Origin: Streptomyces sp. DH41
GTDB lineage: Bacteria; Actinomycetota; Actinomycetes; Streptomycetales; Streptomycetaceae
Assembly (NCBI RefSeq): GCF_029813785.1
Contig: NZ_JARVKY010000017.1
Coordinates: 1-64,000 of the forward strand
Direction of reading: 5' to 3'
DNA length: 64,000 nt
Shown here: positions 1 through 9,698 of the stretch, one piece after another
Numbering within the stretch: position 1 is the first letter of the stretch
Layout of the letters: each line of letters starts with the position of its first letter
Position numbers and translations under genes: made by a program
The notes under the pieces: model-generated
What the model was told of the DNA's origin: nothing
The model's input: only the letters and a program-made list of their open reading frames with translations
The model's database searches: none

Positions 1-25
1 GTGCGGGACCGTCCTGGTCCCGCAC
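1..25. terminator. Hairpin terminator after the di-Mop gene
   Basis: A perfect 10-bp inverted repeat (GTGCGGGACC / GGTCCCGCAC) with a 5-base loop lies just downstream of the stop codon of the leftward di-Mop gene. Streptomyces terminators often lack a clear U tract, so a strong GC stem in this position is enough to propose the end of the molybdate operon. Confidence 0.7.
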
Positions 26-42
26 GGAGCCTCTCCCGTGTC

Positions 43-462
43 TCAGGCGGTCGCGAGCGACACCTCCGTCGACTTGACCAGCGCGACGACGGGAACGCCG
101 ACGGACAGTCCCAGGTCGTCGGCGGCCTCCTTGGTGATCACGGCGGTGAGTTCGGAGCCCTCGACGGCGACCCTGACGGAGGCCATCGCGTCGCCGGTGG
201 TGAGGGCGGTGACCGTACCGGGCAGCCGGTTGCGGATGGACAGGCCCTCGACGCGGCCGGTCGCCACGGACACCTCCGTCGACTTCACCAGGGCGCGGAC
301 CGCGGTGCCGACGGACAGTCCCAGGTCGTCGGCGGCGTCCCGGGTGATCGCCGCGGTGAGGTCCTGGCCGCCCAGGAGGCGGACCCGGACCGTCGCCATC
401 GCCTCGCCCGGGGTGACGGCGGTGACAGTGCCGGGGAGCTGGTTGCGGATGCTCAGGCTCAT
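43..462 (-). CDS. Di-Mop (molbindin) molybdate-binding protein
   Basis: A 139-residue protein made of two tandem Mop/TOBE-like repeats of about 70 residues, each opening with a near-identical LSIRNxLPGTVTA block and closing with a VxALVKSTEVS block. Mop domains bind oxyanions such as molybdate and tungstate; free-standing di-Mop proteins are molbindins, thought to store or buffer molybdate in the cytoplasm. The start is the ATG immediately before the first repeat. The gene lies 26 bp downstream of the modC stop on the same strand, so it is probably the last gene of the mod operon. No catalytic residues are expected. Confidence 0.88.
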   Translation of the reverse strand: MSLSIRNQLPGTVTAVTPGEAMATVRVRLLGGQDLTAAITRDAADDLGLSVGTAVRALVKSTEVSVATGRVEGLSIRNRLPGTVTALTTGDAMASVRVAVEGSELTAVITKEAADDLGLSVGVPVVALVKSTEVSLATA

Positions 463-488
463 GGGGGCACCGTAGCCCGGTGGAGGTG

Positions 489-1582
<1,094 letters not shown>

Positions 1583-1586
<4 letters not shown>

Positions 1587-2392
1587 GATGCCCTCATCCA
1601 GCGGTCCCGGAGACCGGCCAGCACGGCGATGGAGACGGCCAGCAGCACCAGGCTGAGGGCGATCGCGGCCGCCGGGTCGTTCTGCAGGGCCAGATAGACC
1701 GCCAGCGGCATGGTCTGGGTCCGGCCCGGGAAGTTGCCCGCGAACGTGATCGTCGCCCCGAACTCGCCCAGTGCCCGCGCCCACGCCAGGACGGCGCCCG
1801 CCGCGATGCCCGGCGCGATCAGCGGCAGCGTGACCCGGCGGAACGCGGTGAAACGGGACGCGCCCAGCGTCGTGGCGGCCTCCTCGAAGCGCGGATCGGC
1901 GGCGCGCAGGGTGCCCTCCACGCTGATCACCAGGAACGGCATCGCCACGAACGTCTCCGCGAGGATCACACCCGTCGTCGTGAACGGCAGCGTGATCCCG
2001 AACCACGCGTCCAGCCACTGCCCGACGACGCCGTTGCGCCCGAACGCCAGCAGGAGGGCCACGCCGCCCACCACCGGGGGCAGTACGAGGGGCAGTGTCA
2101 CCAGGGCCCGGACGAAGCCGCGGCCGGGGAACTCCGTGCGGGCCAGCAGCCAGGCCAGCGGCACACCGACGACCAGGCTCAGCGCGGTCGCCGACGTGGC
2201 GCACAGCAGTGACAACCGAAGGGCCTGCCACACCTCCGGGCTGGCCAGCTGGTCGGGCAGGTCGCGCCACGGCGCACGTACCAGCAGGGCGATCAGCGGC
2301 AGCAGCAGGAAGGCCAGGCCCACGAGGGCGGGCACCAGCAGGGGGACCGGCACCATGCGGGTGCCCGTCCTGGGCATGTCGGGCTTCTTCAC
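1583..2392 (-). CDS. modB: Molybdate ABC transporter permease ModB
   Basis: A 269-residue inner-membrane permease with about five or six hydrophobic segments and the EAA-type loop EEAATTLGASRFTAFRRVTL, which contacts the ATPase. Length and the LPLVLPPVVGGVALL and FAGNFPGRTQT blocks fit the CysT/ModB family. The start is a GTG that overlaps the modA stop (GTGA), and the stop overlaps the modC ATG, so the three genes form a tight modABC operon. It forms the homodimeric channel of the importer. Confidence 0.93.
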
Positions 2393-3213
2393 GGCGTGCG
2401 GAACCCGGCCCCGGTCAGCACCCGCTGCCCCTCGGCGGACTTCACCATGTCGATGAAGGCCTTCGCCGCGCCGGCGTTGGGAGCCTCCTTGAGGAGGCTG
2501 ATCGGGTAGTCGTTGACGGCGTCGGCCGACTCGGGGAAGTCCACGCCCGTCACCTTGTCACCGGCCGCCTTCACATCGGTCCTGTACACGACGGCGGCGT
2601 CGGCCTCCTTCAGCTCGACCTTGGTCAGGGCGGCTTTGACGTCCTGCTCGTACGACACGGGGGTGAGCTCGACGCCGCCGGCCGCCAGCGCCTTCTGCGC
2701 CGCGGCGCCGCACGGCACGGTCTTGTCGCACAGCACGACCTTGAGGCCGGATTCGGTGAGGTCCTTCAGGGAGGAGATCCCTTCGGGGTTGCCCGCCAGG
2801 GTGGCGATCTCCAGCTGGTTCCGTACGAAGGTGGACGGCTCGCCGGCCGTGGCCCCGGCGTCGGTGACGGTGGCCATCGTCTTGGGGCTGGCGGAGGCGA
2901 ACACGTCCGCCGGGGCGCCACTGGTGATGCTGGCGGCGAGAGTGTCGCTGCCGGCGAAGTTGAAGGTGACCTCGGTGCCCGGGTGCCGCTTCTCGAAGGT
3001 CTCGCCGAGCGCCGTGAAGCTCTCCTTGAGGGAGGCGGCGGCGAAGACGGTGACCTGGCCCGAGACCTTCCCGGAGGAGGACGACGAGGATCCGGCGGAG
3101 TCCGAGCCGGAGGACGACGAGCACGCGCTCAGGGCCAGCAGCGCGGAGGCGCCCGCGCCGGTCACCCGCAGGGTCCGGCGGATGCGGCGGGTCCCGCGCA
3201 CGGAACGGGTCAT
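2389..3213 (-). CDS. modA: Molybdate-binding lipoprotein ModA
   Basis: The extracellular solute-binding component, 274 residues. The N-terminus has an Arg-rich stretch, a hydrophobic core and a lipobox LSAC at residues 28-31, so the mature protein starts at Cys31 and is lipid-anchored. A Ser-rich spacer follows, then the ModA core opening with VTVFAAASLKESF, containing the FNFAGSDTLAASI and GAPADVFASAS blocks typical of the family. The ATG is preceded by GGGAG. It is the first gene of the leftward mod operon and binds molybdate or tungstate for delivery to ModB. Confidence 0.93.
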   Translation of the reverse strand: MTRSVRGTRRIRRTLRVTGAGASALLALSACSSSSGSDSAGSSSSSSGKVSGQVTVFAAASLKESFTALGETFEKRHPGTEVTFNFAGSDTLAASITSGAPADVFASASPKTMATVTDAGATAGEPSTFVRNQLEIATLAGNPEGISSLKDLTESGLKVVLCDKTVPCGAAAQKALAAGGVELTPVSYEQDVKAALTKVELKEADAAVVYRTDVKAAGDKVTGVDFPESADAVNDYPISLLKEAPNAGAAKAFIDMVKSAEGQRVLTGAGFRTP

Positions 3214-3307
3214 CTCGGGCCACTCCCTCTGCGTTCGGGGGTGGGAGTCCGACGGCCCCGGCGCCCGGGCTGGGCGACCTTGCGCACGGCGGGCTCCCCT
3301 TGCGCCG

Positions 3308-3313
3308 ATCATA
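3308..3313 (-). promoter_or_regulatory. Possible -10 box for modA
   Basis: On the minus strand, TATGAT sits about 95 bp upstream of the modA start and matches a -10 element in an otherwise GC-rich gap. No convincing -35 partner is visible. Further upstream, GCAAGC (3357-3362) and GCTTGC (3378-3383) form a small inverted repeat that could be an operator. Confidence 0.3.
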
Positions 3314-3434
3314 CTTCCGCAACTGCGAGGGGAAAGTCTGCTGTCACATCGCATGAGCAAGCGGTGCGTGACAAATAGCTTGCATGTGCGTTCCTACGGG
3401 TGCGAGGTCGCCGGGGCATGTCCGGCGGGTCGGG

Positions 3435-3830
3435 TCACGTCCTGTCGATATGTACGTTCGTCGACTTCACCCGGGCGGTGGCCTCCATGCCCACCTCCAG
3501 GCCGAGTTCCTCCACCGCCTCCCGGGTCAGCAGGGAGACGAGCCGGTGCGGGCCGGCCTGGATCTCGACCTGGGCGGCGACGTCGCCGAGCTTGATCGCG
3601 GTCACGATCCCCGGGAAGGCGTTGCGGGCGGAGGTGTACGGAGTCTCCTCGCCGGCCCCGTCGGAGCGGGCGAGGCCGACCGAGAACGCGGCCAGGTCGC
3701 GCCCGTCGACGAGTCGCCGCCCGCCCTCGTCGCGGTGGGTGGTGATCCGGCCCGCGTCGGCCCAGCGGCGCGCGGTGTCCGGGCTGACGCCGAGCAGCCG
3801 CGCCGCCTGGCCGATCGTGTAGGACTGCAT
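3435..3830 (-). CDS. HTH-Mop molybdenum-binding transcriptional regulator
   Basis: A 131-residue protein with two parts. Residues 1-50 form a MerR/excisionase-type helix-turn-helix (YTIGQAARLLGVSPDTARRW) followed by a DGGRRLV-like wing. Residues 65-131 are a Mop domain (ARNAFPGIVTAIKLGD to ARVKSTNVHIDRT) very like those in the di-Mop protein. Such proteins are cytoplasmic molybdate sensors, functionally like ModE but with a different DNA-binding part. It lies upstream of modA on the same strand with a gap of 221 bp, so it probably controls modA. A GTG three codons upstream is an alternative start. Confidence 0.85.
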   Translation of the reverse strand: MQSYTIGQAARLLGVSPDTARRWADAGRITTHRDEGGRRLVDGRDLAAFSVGLARSDGAGEETPYTSARNAFPGIVTAIKLGDVAAQVEIQAGPHRLVSLLTREAVEELGLEVGMEATARVKSTNVHIDRT

Positions 3831-3887
3831 GCCGGTCACGATAGGCCGCGGGAGGGGGAACGGCGGGACGTGGGGTTGGCCGTTGGG

Positions 3888-3901
3888 TATAACGCGATAT
3901 A
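3888..3901. promoter_or_regulatory. Candidate operator of the HTH-Mop regulator
   Basis: TATAACGCGATATA is a near-palindrome (TATA-WCGCGW-TATA) in the divergent gap between the HTH-Mop gene and the DUF1707 gene. It is AT-rich against a GC-rich background. TATA and CG elements also occur in ModE operators, but the arrangement here differs. Assigning it to the neighbouring regulator is inference. Confidence 0.4.
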
Positions 3902-3963
3902 TCTTTAGTCCGTGGCGGTGGTGGGGTGCTCGCGTGGCACCCCGGGGAGATCGGGGTGGAGCG

Positions 3964-4560
3964 ATGACGATGTTGCCCTCGCGAGTCGGCGAGTCGGCCG
4001 GCCTCCGGGCCTCGCATGCGGACCGGGACCGGGTCGTGGACATACTGAGCGGCGCCGCCGGGGACGGCCGGCTGACCGCTGAGGAACTGGACGAGCGGGT
4101 GGGCGCGGCGCTCACCGCGCGGACGCTGGGAGAGCTGGCCGCCTTGACCGCCGACCTGCCGGTGGTGGCGGGCGAGGGCCCGGTCGCCGAGGCGAAGGAC
4201 GTCGTCCGCATCGAGCAGGAGGGGGCGTCGACCCGACGTGGTGACGGCTGGGTGGTGCCCCGGCGGATGGAGATCCGGTCCGCCTGGGGTGAGGTGACAC
4301 TCGACCTCACCCGGGCGGTGATCGCCCACGACACCCTCCACATCGACCTCGACATGCGCGCCGGCGCGCTGAGGATCGTGACCCGGCCCGGCATCGTGGT
4401 GGACACCGACGCGCTGGTGGCGAGCTACGCCGAGGTGAAGATCGCGCGCGCCGTCGACACCGGGACGCCCGTGGTGCTGCGGGTGCGGGTCACGGGCGGG
4501 ATCAGCTGGGGGCAGGTCGTGGTGCGTTCGCCGCGTCGCGGGTTCCGGAGGAAGGCGTAG
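3964..4560 (+). CDS. DUF1707 (SHOCT-like) domain protein
   Basis: A 198-residue soluble protein. Residues 12-65 match the DUF1707 pattern common in Streptomyces (LRASHADRDRVVDIL, DGRLTAEELDERV, TLGELAALTADLP), a short helical domain found at the N-terminus of many actinobacterial membrane-linked or regulatory proteins. The rest is beta-rich, with repeats such as IRSAWGEVTLDLT and IDLDMRAGALRIVT resembling a cell-wall-active-antibiotic-response-like beta helix. There is no signal peptide or membrane segment. A second ATG lies two codons downstream. It is transcribed divergently from the HTH-Mop regulator. Function unknown. Confidence 0.75.
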   Translation: MTMLPSRVGESAGLRASHADRDRVVDILSGAAGDGRLTAEELDERVGAALTARTLGELAALTADLPVVAGEGPVAEAKDVVRIEQEGASTRRGDGWVVPRRMEIRSAWGEVTLDLTRAVIAHDTLHIDLDMRAGALRIVTRPGIVVDTDALVASYAEVKIARAVDTGTPVVLRVRVTGGISWGQVVVRSPRRGFRRKA

Positions 4561-4906
4561 GCGCGGCTCGGCGCACCGCTCTGTGCGGCTCACCCGGCCA
4601 GTGACGGTCGTACGGCGTGTCGTCGAGTGGGGGCCCTGGGGCGACCGTAGGGACCGCGGGGCCGGTGACGGCGGCCCTTGACGGGGCTCTGACGTGCGCT
4701 CAGCCGTTCCTGACGCCGCCGCAGAGGGCCCCGAGCCGCCGGTGCCGGGGCGCGGCTCCCGCACGCTTCGGTCCGAAGTCGTAAGGGATCCGTCAAAGGG
4801 GCACAGACCACCGTATGGGACCCGTCAACAGTGGTCGCATCCGGTCGGGTGAGGGGTTTGCTCGAAGCGTCCTAGTCGCAACCGAACCTCACTCCAGGAG
4901 CTCACG
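4561..4906. other. Intergenic region upstream of the kdp operon
   Basis: 346 bp without a convincing gene. The only clear structure is a pair of 12-bp direct repeats (4785-4828, listed separately) about 80-120 bp before the first kdp-linked start codon. I looked for a ydaO-type c-di-AMP riboswitch and could not recognise one. Confidence 0.6.
4785..4828 (+). promoter_or_regulatory. Direct repeats upstream of kdp, candidate activator sites
   Basis: GGGATCCGTCAA (4785-4796) and GGGACCCGTCAA (4817-4828) differ at one position and are 32 bp apart start to start, about three helical turns. Such phased direct repeats suit a response regulator of the OmpR class such as KdpE, but no kdpDE is present here and the assignment is inference. 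Confidence 0.4.
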
Positions 4907-4990
4907 ATGGCCGATCTGGCCTTCGTCGTCACCACGATCGCGGTCTTCGCGCTGGTGGCTCTCGTCGCCAAGGGGGTGACGAAGCTGTGA
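4907..4990 (+). CDS. 27-residue membrane micro-protein upstream of kdpF
   Basis: This very short reading frame, ATG to TGA, encodes one hydrophobic helix (FVVTTIAVFALVALVA) followed by a basic end, KGVTKL. It has a good ribosome site (CAGGAG, spaced 6), and its stop overlaps the GTG of kdpF (GTGA), so it is translationally coupled to the kdp operon. It is too short for most automatic calls. My recollection is that similar small ORFs precede kdpF in other actinobacteria, but I cannot verify this. A role as an extra small subunit or assembly factor of KdpFABC is a guess. Confidence 0.6.
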   Translation: MADLAFVVTTIAVFALVALVAKGVTKL

Positions 4991-5076
4991 CCGCCGAGAA
5001 CATCGTCGGCCTGGTCGTGGCCGTCTCCCTGCTGGGCTATCTCGTCCTCGCCCTGATCTTCCCGGAGAGGTTCTGA
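4987..5076 (+). CDS. kdpF: K+-transporting ATPase small subunit KdpF
   Basis: A 29-residue single-helix peptide. The block LLGYLVLALI matches the conserved core of KdpF (LLGYLVYALI in Escherichia coli), and the length is the family norm. KdpF is a lipid-like stabiliser of the KdpFABC complex in the cytoplasmic membrane. The GTG start overlaps the stop of the preceding micro-ORF, and the kdpA ATG begins 8 bp after its stop. Confidence 0.9.
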   Translation: MTAENIVGLVVAVSLLGYLVLALIFPERF

Positions 5077-5083
5077 GAGTCGC

Positions 5084-6745
5084 ATGGGTCCCGTAACCGC
5101 CGGCGTACTCCAACTGCTGGCCCTCATCGGCGCACTGGCCATCGTGCACGCCCCCCTGGGCAATTACATGGCCCGGGTCTACTCCTCTCCCCAGCACCTG
5201 CGGGTCGAGAAGTGGATCTACAAGGGCATCGGTGCCCGTCCGGACACGGAGATGCGCTGGACCGCGTATCTGCGCGGCGTGCTGGCCTTCTCCCTCGCCG
5301 GTGTCCTCTTCCTCTACCTGCTCCAGCGCGTCCAGGGCGTCCTGCCGGGCTCGCTCGGCTTCGACTCCGTGGAGCCGGCGCAGGCCTTCAACACCGCGGC
5401 GTCCTTCGTGGCCAACACGAACTGGCAGTCGTACTACGGCGAGCAGACGATGGGGCACGTCGTGCAGACCGCCGGTCTGGCCGTGCAGAACTTCGTTTCC
5501 GCGGCCGTCGGCATGGCCGTGGCCATCGCCCTCGTCCGGGGCTTCGCCCGCGCTCGCACCGGAGAGCTGGGCAACTTCTGGTCGGACCTGGTACGCGGGG
5601 TCACCCGCGTGCTGGTGCCGCTGGCCGTCCTCGGCGCGCTCGTGCTGGTCGCCTGCGGAGTCATCCAGAACTTCTCCGGTATCCACGAGGTCGGCCAGTT
5701 CACGGGCGGCTCGCAGCAGTGGAACGGCGGCGCCGTCGCCTCGCAGGAGGTCATCAAGGAGCTGGGCACCAACGGCGGCGGCTACTTCAACGCCAACAGC
5801 GCCCACCCCTTCGAGAACCCGACGCCGTTCACCAACCTCTTCGAGATCTTCCTGATCCTGCTCATCCCGGTCTCCCTGACCCGGACCTTCGGCGTCATGG
5901 TCGGCTCGGTGCGCCAGGGCTACGCGATCCTCGCGACCATGGCCACCTTCTGGGTCGGCTTCGTCGCCCTGATGATGTGGACCGAGTTCGCCCACCAGGG
6001 TTCCGCCCTGCAGGCGGCCGGCGGTGCGCTCGAGGGCAAGGAACTGCGCTTCGGGGTCGGCGGCTCGTCGATCTTCGCGGTGACCACGACGCTCACCTCC
6101 ACCGGTGCCGTCGACTCCTTCCACTCGTCGTACACCGGGTTCGGCGGCGGCATCACGATGCTGGGCATGATGCTGGGCGAGATCGCGCCCGGCGGTGTCG
6201 GTTCCGGGCTCTACGGCATGCTGATCATGGCGATCATCGCGGTCTTCATCGCGGGGCTCATGGTCGGGCGTACGCCCGAGTACCTCGGCAAGAAGATCGG
6301 CCCCCGCGAGATCAAGCTCGCCGCCGTCTACATCCTCATCACCCCGGCGCTGGTGCTGGTGTTCACCTCGCTGTCGATGGCCCTGCCGACTCCGCCGAAC
6401 TCGATGCTCAACCCCGGCGCCCACGGCTTCTCCGAGGTGCTGTACGCCTTCACCTCCGCCGCGAACAACAACGGCTCGGCCTTCGCCGGCCTGAACGCGA
6501 ACACCGACTGGTTCAACACCACGACCGGGCTCGCGATGCTGCTCGGCCGTTTCCTGCCGATGGTGTTCGTCCTGGCCCTGGCCGGGTCGCTGGCCGGGCA
6601 GCAGCCGGTGCCGGCCACCGCGGGCACCCTGCGCACCGAGAAGCCGCTCTTCACCGGCCTGCTGGTCGGCGCCATCCTGATCATCGTCGGTCTCACCTAC
6701 TTCCCGGCGCTGGCCCTGGGCCCGCTGGCGGAAGGGCTGGCGTGA
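5084..6745 (+). CDS. kdpA: K+-transporting ATPase subunit A KdpA
   Basis: The K+-binding and translocating channel-like subunit, 553 residues with about ten membrane helices. Characteristic blocks include FNTAASFVANTNWQ (first selectivity-filter region), ELGTNGGGYFNANSAHPFENPTPFTN, and SAANNNGSAFAGLNANT near the C-terminus, all typical of KdpA. Length matches the family (about 557). The ATG lies 8 bp after kdpF, and the stop overlaps the first possible kdpB ATG. It works with KdpB for high-affinity K+ uptake at low external K+. Confidence 0.97.
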   Translation: MGPVTAGVLQLLALIGALAIVHAPLGNYMARVYSSPQHLRVEKWIYKGIGARPDTEMRWTAYLRGVLAFSLAGVLFLYLLQRVQGVLPGSLGFDSVEPAQAFNTAASFVANTNWQSYYGEQTMGHVVQTAGLAVQNFVSAAVGMAVAIALVRGFARARTGELGNFWSDLVRGVTRVLVPLAVLGALVLVACGVIQNFSGIHEVGQFTGGSQQWNGGAVASQEVIKELGTNGGGYFNANSAHPFENPTPFTNLFEIFLILLIPVSLTRTFGVMVGSVRQGYAILATMATFWVGFVALMMWTEFAHQGSALQAAGGALEGKELRFGVGGSSIFAVTTTLTSTGAVDSFHSSYTGFGGGITMLGMMLGEIAPGGVGSGLYGMLIMAIIAVFIAGLMVGRTPEYLGKKIGPREIKLAAVYILITPALVLVFTSLSMALPTPPNSMLNPGAHGFSEVLYAFTSAANNNGSAFAGLNANTDWFNTTTGLAMLLGRFLPMVFVLALAGSLAGQQPVPATAGTLRTEKPLFTGLLVGAILIIVGLTYFPALALGPLAEGLA

Positions 6746-8904
6746 TGACCACTCGTATACCGAAGCACGAGGACTCCATGTCCACAGCCCCTTCCGCGGC
6801 CACTCCCACACCCCCTTCCGCAGCCACCGGGAACCGGGCGCCGCACGGCGACGTACCCACCGGTCGGCCGTCACCCCGGGGGCGTGGCGGCCAAGGTCTC
6901 TTCGCACCGGCGCAGCTGGCCCGGTCGGTGCCCGAGGCGTTCCGCAAGCTCGACCCGCGGGTGATGGTCAAGTCGCCCGTGATGTTCGTGGTGTGGATCG
7001 GCTCGGTGCTGACCACCGCCTTCTCCTTCACGGACCCGGGGGACTGGTTCGGCTGGACCATCAGCGTCTGGCTCTGGCTGACCGTGTTCTTCGCCAACCT
7101 GGCGGAGGCGGTCGCCGAGGGCCGGGGCAAGGCGCAGGCCGACACGCTCCGCAAGGCCAAGACCGACACGGTCGCCCGCCGGGTCGACGGGAGCACGGTC
7201 CCCGGCACCGAGCTGGGCGTCGGCGACCTGGTGGTCTGCGAGGCCGGGGACGTCGTCCCCGGTGACGGCGACGTCGTCGAGGGCGTCGCCTCGGTCGACG
7301 AGTCGGCCATCACCGGCGAGTCGGCGCCCGTCATCCGCGAGTCGGGCGGTGACCGCAGCGCCGTCACCGGCGGGACGAAGGTCCTCTCCGACCGCGTCGT
7401 CGTCCGGATCACCGCGAAGCCGGGCGAGACCTTCATCGACCGGATGATCAACCTGGTCGAGGGCGCGGCACGGCAGAAGACACCGAACGAGATCGCCCTG
7501 AACATCCTGCTGGCGTCGCTGACCATCGTCTTCCTGCTGGCCTGCGCCACGCTGACGCCCTTCGCCGACTACGCGGGCACCCGGCTGACGCTGGTCGTGC
7601 TGGTGGCGCTGCTGGTCTGCCTGATCCCGACCACGATCGGCGCCCTGCTCTCCGCGATCGGCATCGCCGGCATGGACCGCCTGGTCCAGCGCAACGTGCT
7701 GGCCATGTCGGGGCGTGCCGTCGAGGCCGCCGGTGACGTCTCCACGCTGCTGCTGGACAAGACCGGCACGATCACGCTGGGCAACCGGCAGGCGGCCGAG
7801 TTCGTGCCGGTGCGCGGTACGACGGAGGCCCAGGTGGCGGACGCGGCCCAGCTCTCGTCCCTGGCCGACGAGACGCCCGAGGGCCGCTCGGTCGTCGTCC
7901 TCGCCAAGGAGAGGTACGGGCTGCGCGAGCGGCACCAGGGCGAGCTGACCGGCGCCGAGTGGATCACGTTCACCGCACAGACCCGCATGTCCGGCGTCGA
8001 CGTCGGCGGCCGGAGGATCCGCAAGGGCGCGGCCGGGTCGGTGATGGCCTGGGTGCGCGAGCGCGGCGGCCAGGTCGCCGAGGAGACGGAACGGCTGGCC
8101 GACGCCATCTCCGCGGCGGGCGGAACGCCGCTGCTGGTCGCCGTGGAGGACGGCGACGGAGCCCGCGTGCTCGGCGTGATCCATCTGAAGGACGTCGTCA
8201 AGCAGGGCATGCGGGAGCGGTTCGAGGAGCTGCGGCGCATGGGCATCAGGACCGTCATGATCACGGGCGACAACCCGCTGACGGCCAAGGCGATCGCCGA
8301 CGAGGCGGGCGTCGACGACTTCCTCGCGGAGGCCACGCCCGAGGACAAGATGGCCCTGATCAAGCGGGAGCAGGCCGGCGGCAAGCTGGTCGCGATGACC
8401 GGCGACGGCACCAACGACGCGCCCGCGCTCGCGCAGGCCGACGTCGGGGTGGCGATGAACACCGGCACGTCGGCCGCCAAGGAGGCCGGCAACATGGTCG
8501 ACCTCGACTCCAACCCGACCAAGCTCATCGAGATCGTCGAGATCGGCAAGCAGCTCCTCATCACCCGGGGCGCGCTCACCACGTTCTCCATCGCCAACGA
8601 CGTCGCCAAGTACTTCGCGATCATCCCGGCGCTGTTCGCGGCGGTCTACCCCGGCCTGGACAAGCTCAACATCATGCGCCTGTCCTCGCCGGACTCCGCG
8701 ATCCTGTCGGCGGTCGTCTTCAACGCGCTGATCATCGTCGTACTGGTGCCGCTCGCCCTGCGCGGCGTGCGGTACAGGCCGATGAGCGCGGACCGGATGC
8801 TCCGGCGCAACCTCGCGGTCTACGGCCTCGGCGGACTGATCGCCCCCTTCATCGGCATCAAGATCATCGACATGCTTCTGTCCCTCATCCCCGGAATCGG
8901 TTGA
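6745..8904 (+). CDS. kdpB: K+-transporting P-type ATPase subunit B KdpB
   Basis: The ATP-hydrolysing subunit, 719 residues from this start. The actuator motif TGES is at residues 190-193, the phosphorylated aspartate at 338 in DKTGT, and the hinge motif GDGTNDA at 553-559, as in P-type ATPases. The N-terminal 60 residues are an Ala/Pro/Thr-rich extension not found in E. coli KdpB (682 residues). A second ATG at 6778, preceded by GAGGA, gives 708 residues and is an equally good start. I keep the upstream one because it overlaps the kdpA stop (TGATG). Confidence 0.96.
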   Translation: MTTRIPKHEDSMSTAPSAATPTPPSAATGNRAPHGDVPTGRPSPRGRGGQGLFAPAQLARSVPEAFRKLDPRVMVKSPVMFVVWIGSVLTTAFSFTDPGDWFGWTISVWLWLTVFFANLAEAVAEGRGKAQADTLRKAKTDTVARRVDGSTVPGTELGVGDLVVCEAGDVVPGDGDVVEGVASVDESAITGESAPVIRESGGDRSAVTGGTKVLSDRVVVRITAKPGETFIDRMINLVEGAARQKTPNEIALNILLASLTIVFLLACATLTPFADYAGTRLTLVVLVALLVCLIPTTIGALLSAIGIAGMDRLVQRNVLAMSGRAVEAAGDVSTLLLDKTGTITLGNRQAAEFVPVRGTTEAQVADAAQLSSLADETPEGRSVVVLAKERYGLRERHQGELTGAEWITFTAQTRMSGVDVGGRRIRKGAAGSVMAWVRERGGQVAEETERLADAISAAGGTPLLVAVEDGDGARVLGVIHLKDVVKQGMRERFEELRRMGIRTVMITGDNPLTAKAIADEAGVDDFLAEATPEDKMALIKREQAGGKLVAMTGDGTNDAPALAQADVGVAMNTGTSAAKEAGNMVDLDSNPTKLIEIVEIGKQLLITRGALTTFSIANDVAKYFAIIPALFAAVYPGLDKLNIMRLSSPDSAILSAVVFNALIIVVLVPLALRGVRYRPMSADRMLRRNLAVYGLGGLIAPFIGIKIIDMLLSLIPGIG

Positions 8905-8909
8905 CCGCC

Positions 8910-9578
8910 ATGAACAACTCGGTATCGAACACCGTCCGGCTGCTCGGGGCAGGCCTGCGCGCCCTGCTCGTGCTGACCCTGGTGACCGGCGTCATCTACC
9001 CCCTGGTGGTCACGGGCGTCGCCCAGGCCGTGTTCAACGGCAAGGCGAACGGCTCACAGGTCTCGGCGGAGGGCCGCGTCGTGGGTTCCTCGCTGATCGG
9101 ACAGTCGTACAACCTGCCGCTGAAGCCGGGGCAGGAGACTCCGGAACCGGACCTGAAGTGGTTCCAGGGCCGCCCTGCCAACGGCCTGGGGGAGAACACC
9201 CTCAACACCCAGTACCAGTTGATCCTGTCCGGCGCCACCAACCTGGCCGCCGACAACCCGGAGCTGGTCGAGCGGGTACGGGCGGCGCAGGCCGCCGTCA
9301 TCAAGGACAACTCGGTGCCCGGCCACACGGTCGAGCGGTCCGACATCCCCGCCGACGCGGTGACCTCCTCCGGCTCGGGGCTGGACCCGCACATCTCCCC
9401 GCGCTACGCCGAACTGCAGGTTCCCCGGGTCGCCCGGGAGAACGGCCTGCCGGTCGCGGAGGTAGGGGCGCTCGTCGACCGGCACACGGAGGGCCGCACC
9501 CTGGGCTTCATCGGCGAGCCGCGGGTGAACGTCCTCGAACTGAACATCGCCCTCAAGGGGCGTGCGCAGAGGAGCTGA
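8910..9578 (+). CDS. kdpC: K+-transporting ATPase subunit C KdpC
   Basis: The membrane-anchored accessory subunit, 222 residues with one N-terminal helix (LRALLVLTLVTGVIYPLVVTG). Family blocks seen are GSSLIGQ, FQGRPA, SGATNL, SGSGLDPHISP, and FIGEPRVNVLELN near the end. It starts 5 bp after kdpB and closes the operon. No kdpD or kdpE follows; the next gene is on the other strand. Confidence 0.95.
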   Translation: MNNSVSNTVRLLGAGLRALLVLTLVTGVIYPLVVTGVAQAVFNGKANGSQVSAEGRVVGSSLIGQSYNLPLKPGQETPEPDLKWFQGRPANGLGENTLNTQYQLILSGATNLAADNPELVERVRAAQAAVIKDNSVPGHTVERSDIPADAVTSSGSGLDPHISPRYAELQVPRVARENGLPVAEVGALVDRHTEGRTLGFIGEPRVNVLELNIALKGRAQRS

Positions 9579-9618
9579 ACGGGAGCGCCGGCACGGACGG
9601 CGCTCCACGGCCGAGCGG

Positions 9619-9688
9619 GAGCCGCCGGCACCGACGTCCCGGTGCCGGCGGCTCCGGCACCGGGGACGTCCTGGTGCCGGCGGCTCCC
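9619..9688. terminator. Strong inverted repeat between kdpC and the LacI gene
   Basis: GAGCCGCCGGCACCG (9619-9633) and its exact complement (9640-9654) form a 15-bp stem with a 6-base loop. The right arm recurs at about 9672-9687, so alternative hairpins are possible. It sits between two convergent genes and is a likely bidirectional terminator. Confidence 0.8.
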
Positions 9689-9698
9689 GCACCGCGCG

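Noticed and set aside
4561..4906. c-di-AMP (ydaO-type) riboswitch before kdp
   Set aside because: I could not find the conserved core or a plausible fold; only direct repeats are clear.
9579..9698. kdpD/kdpE downstream of kdpC
   Set aside because: The gap is 120 bp and holds only a terminator-like repeat; the next gene is a LacI regulator on the opposite strand.
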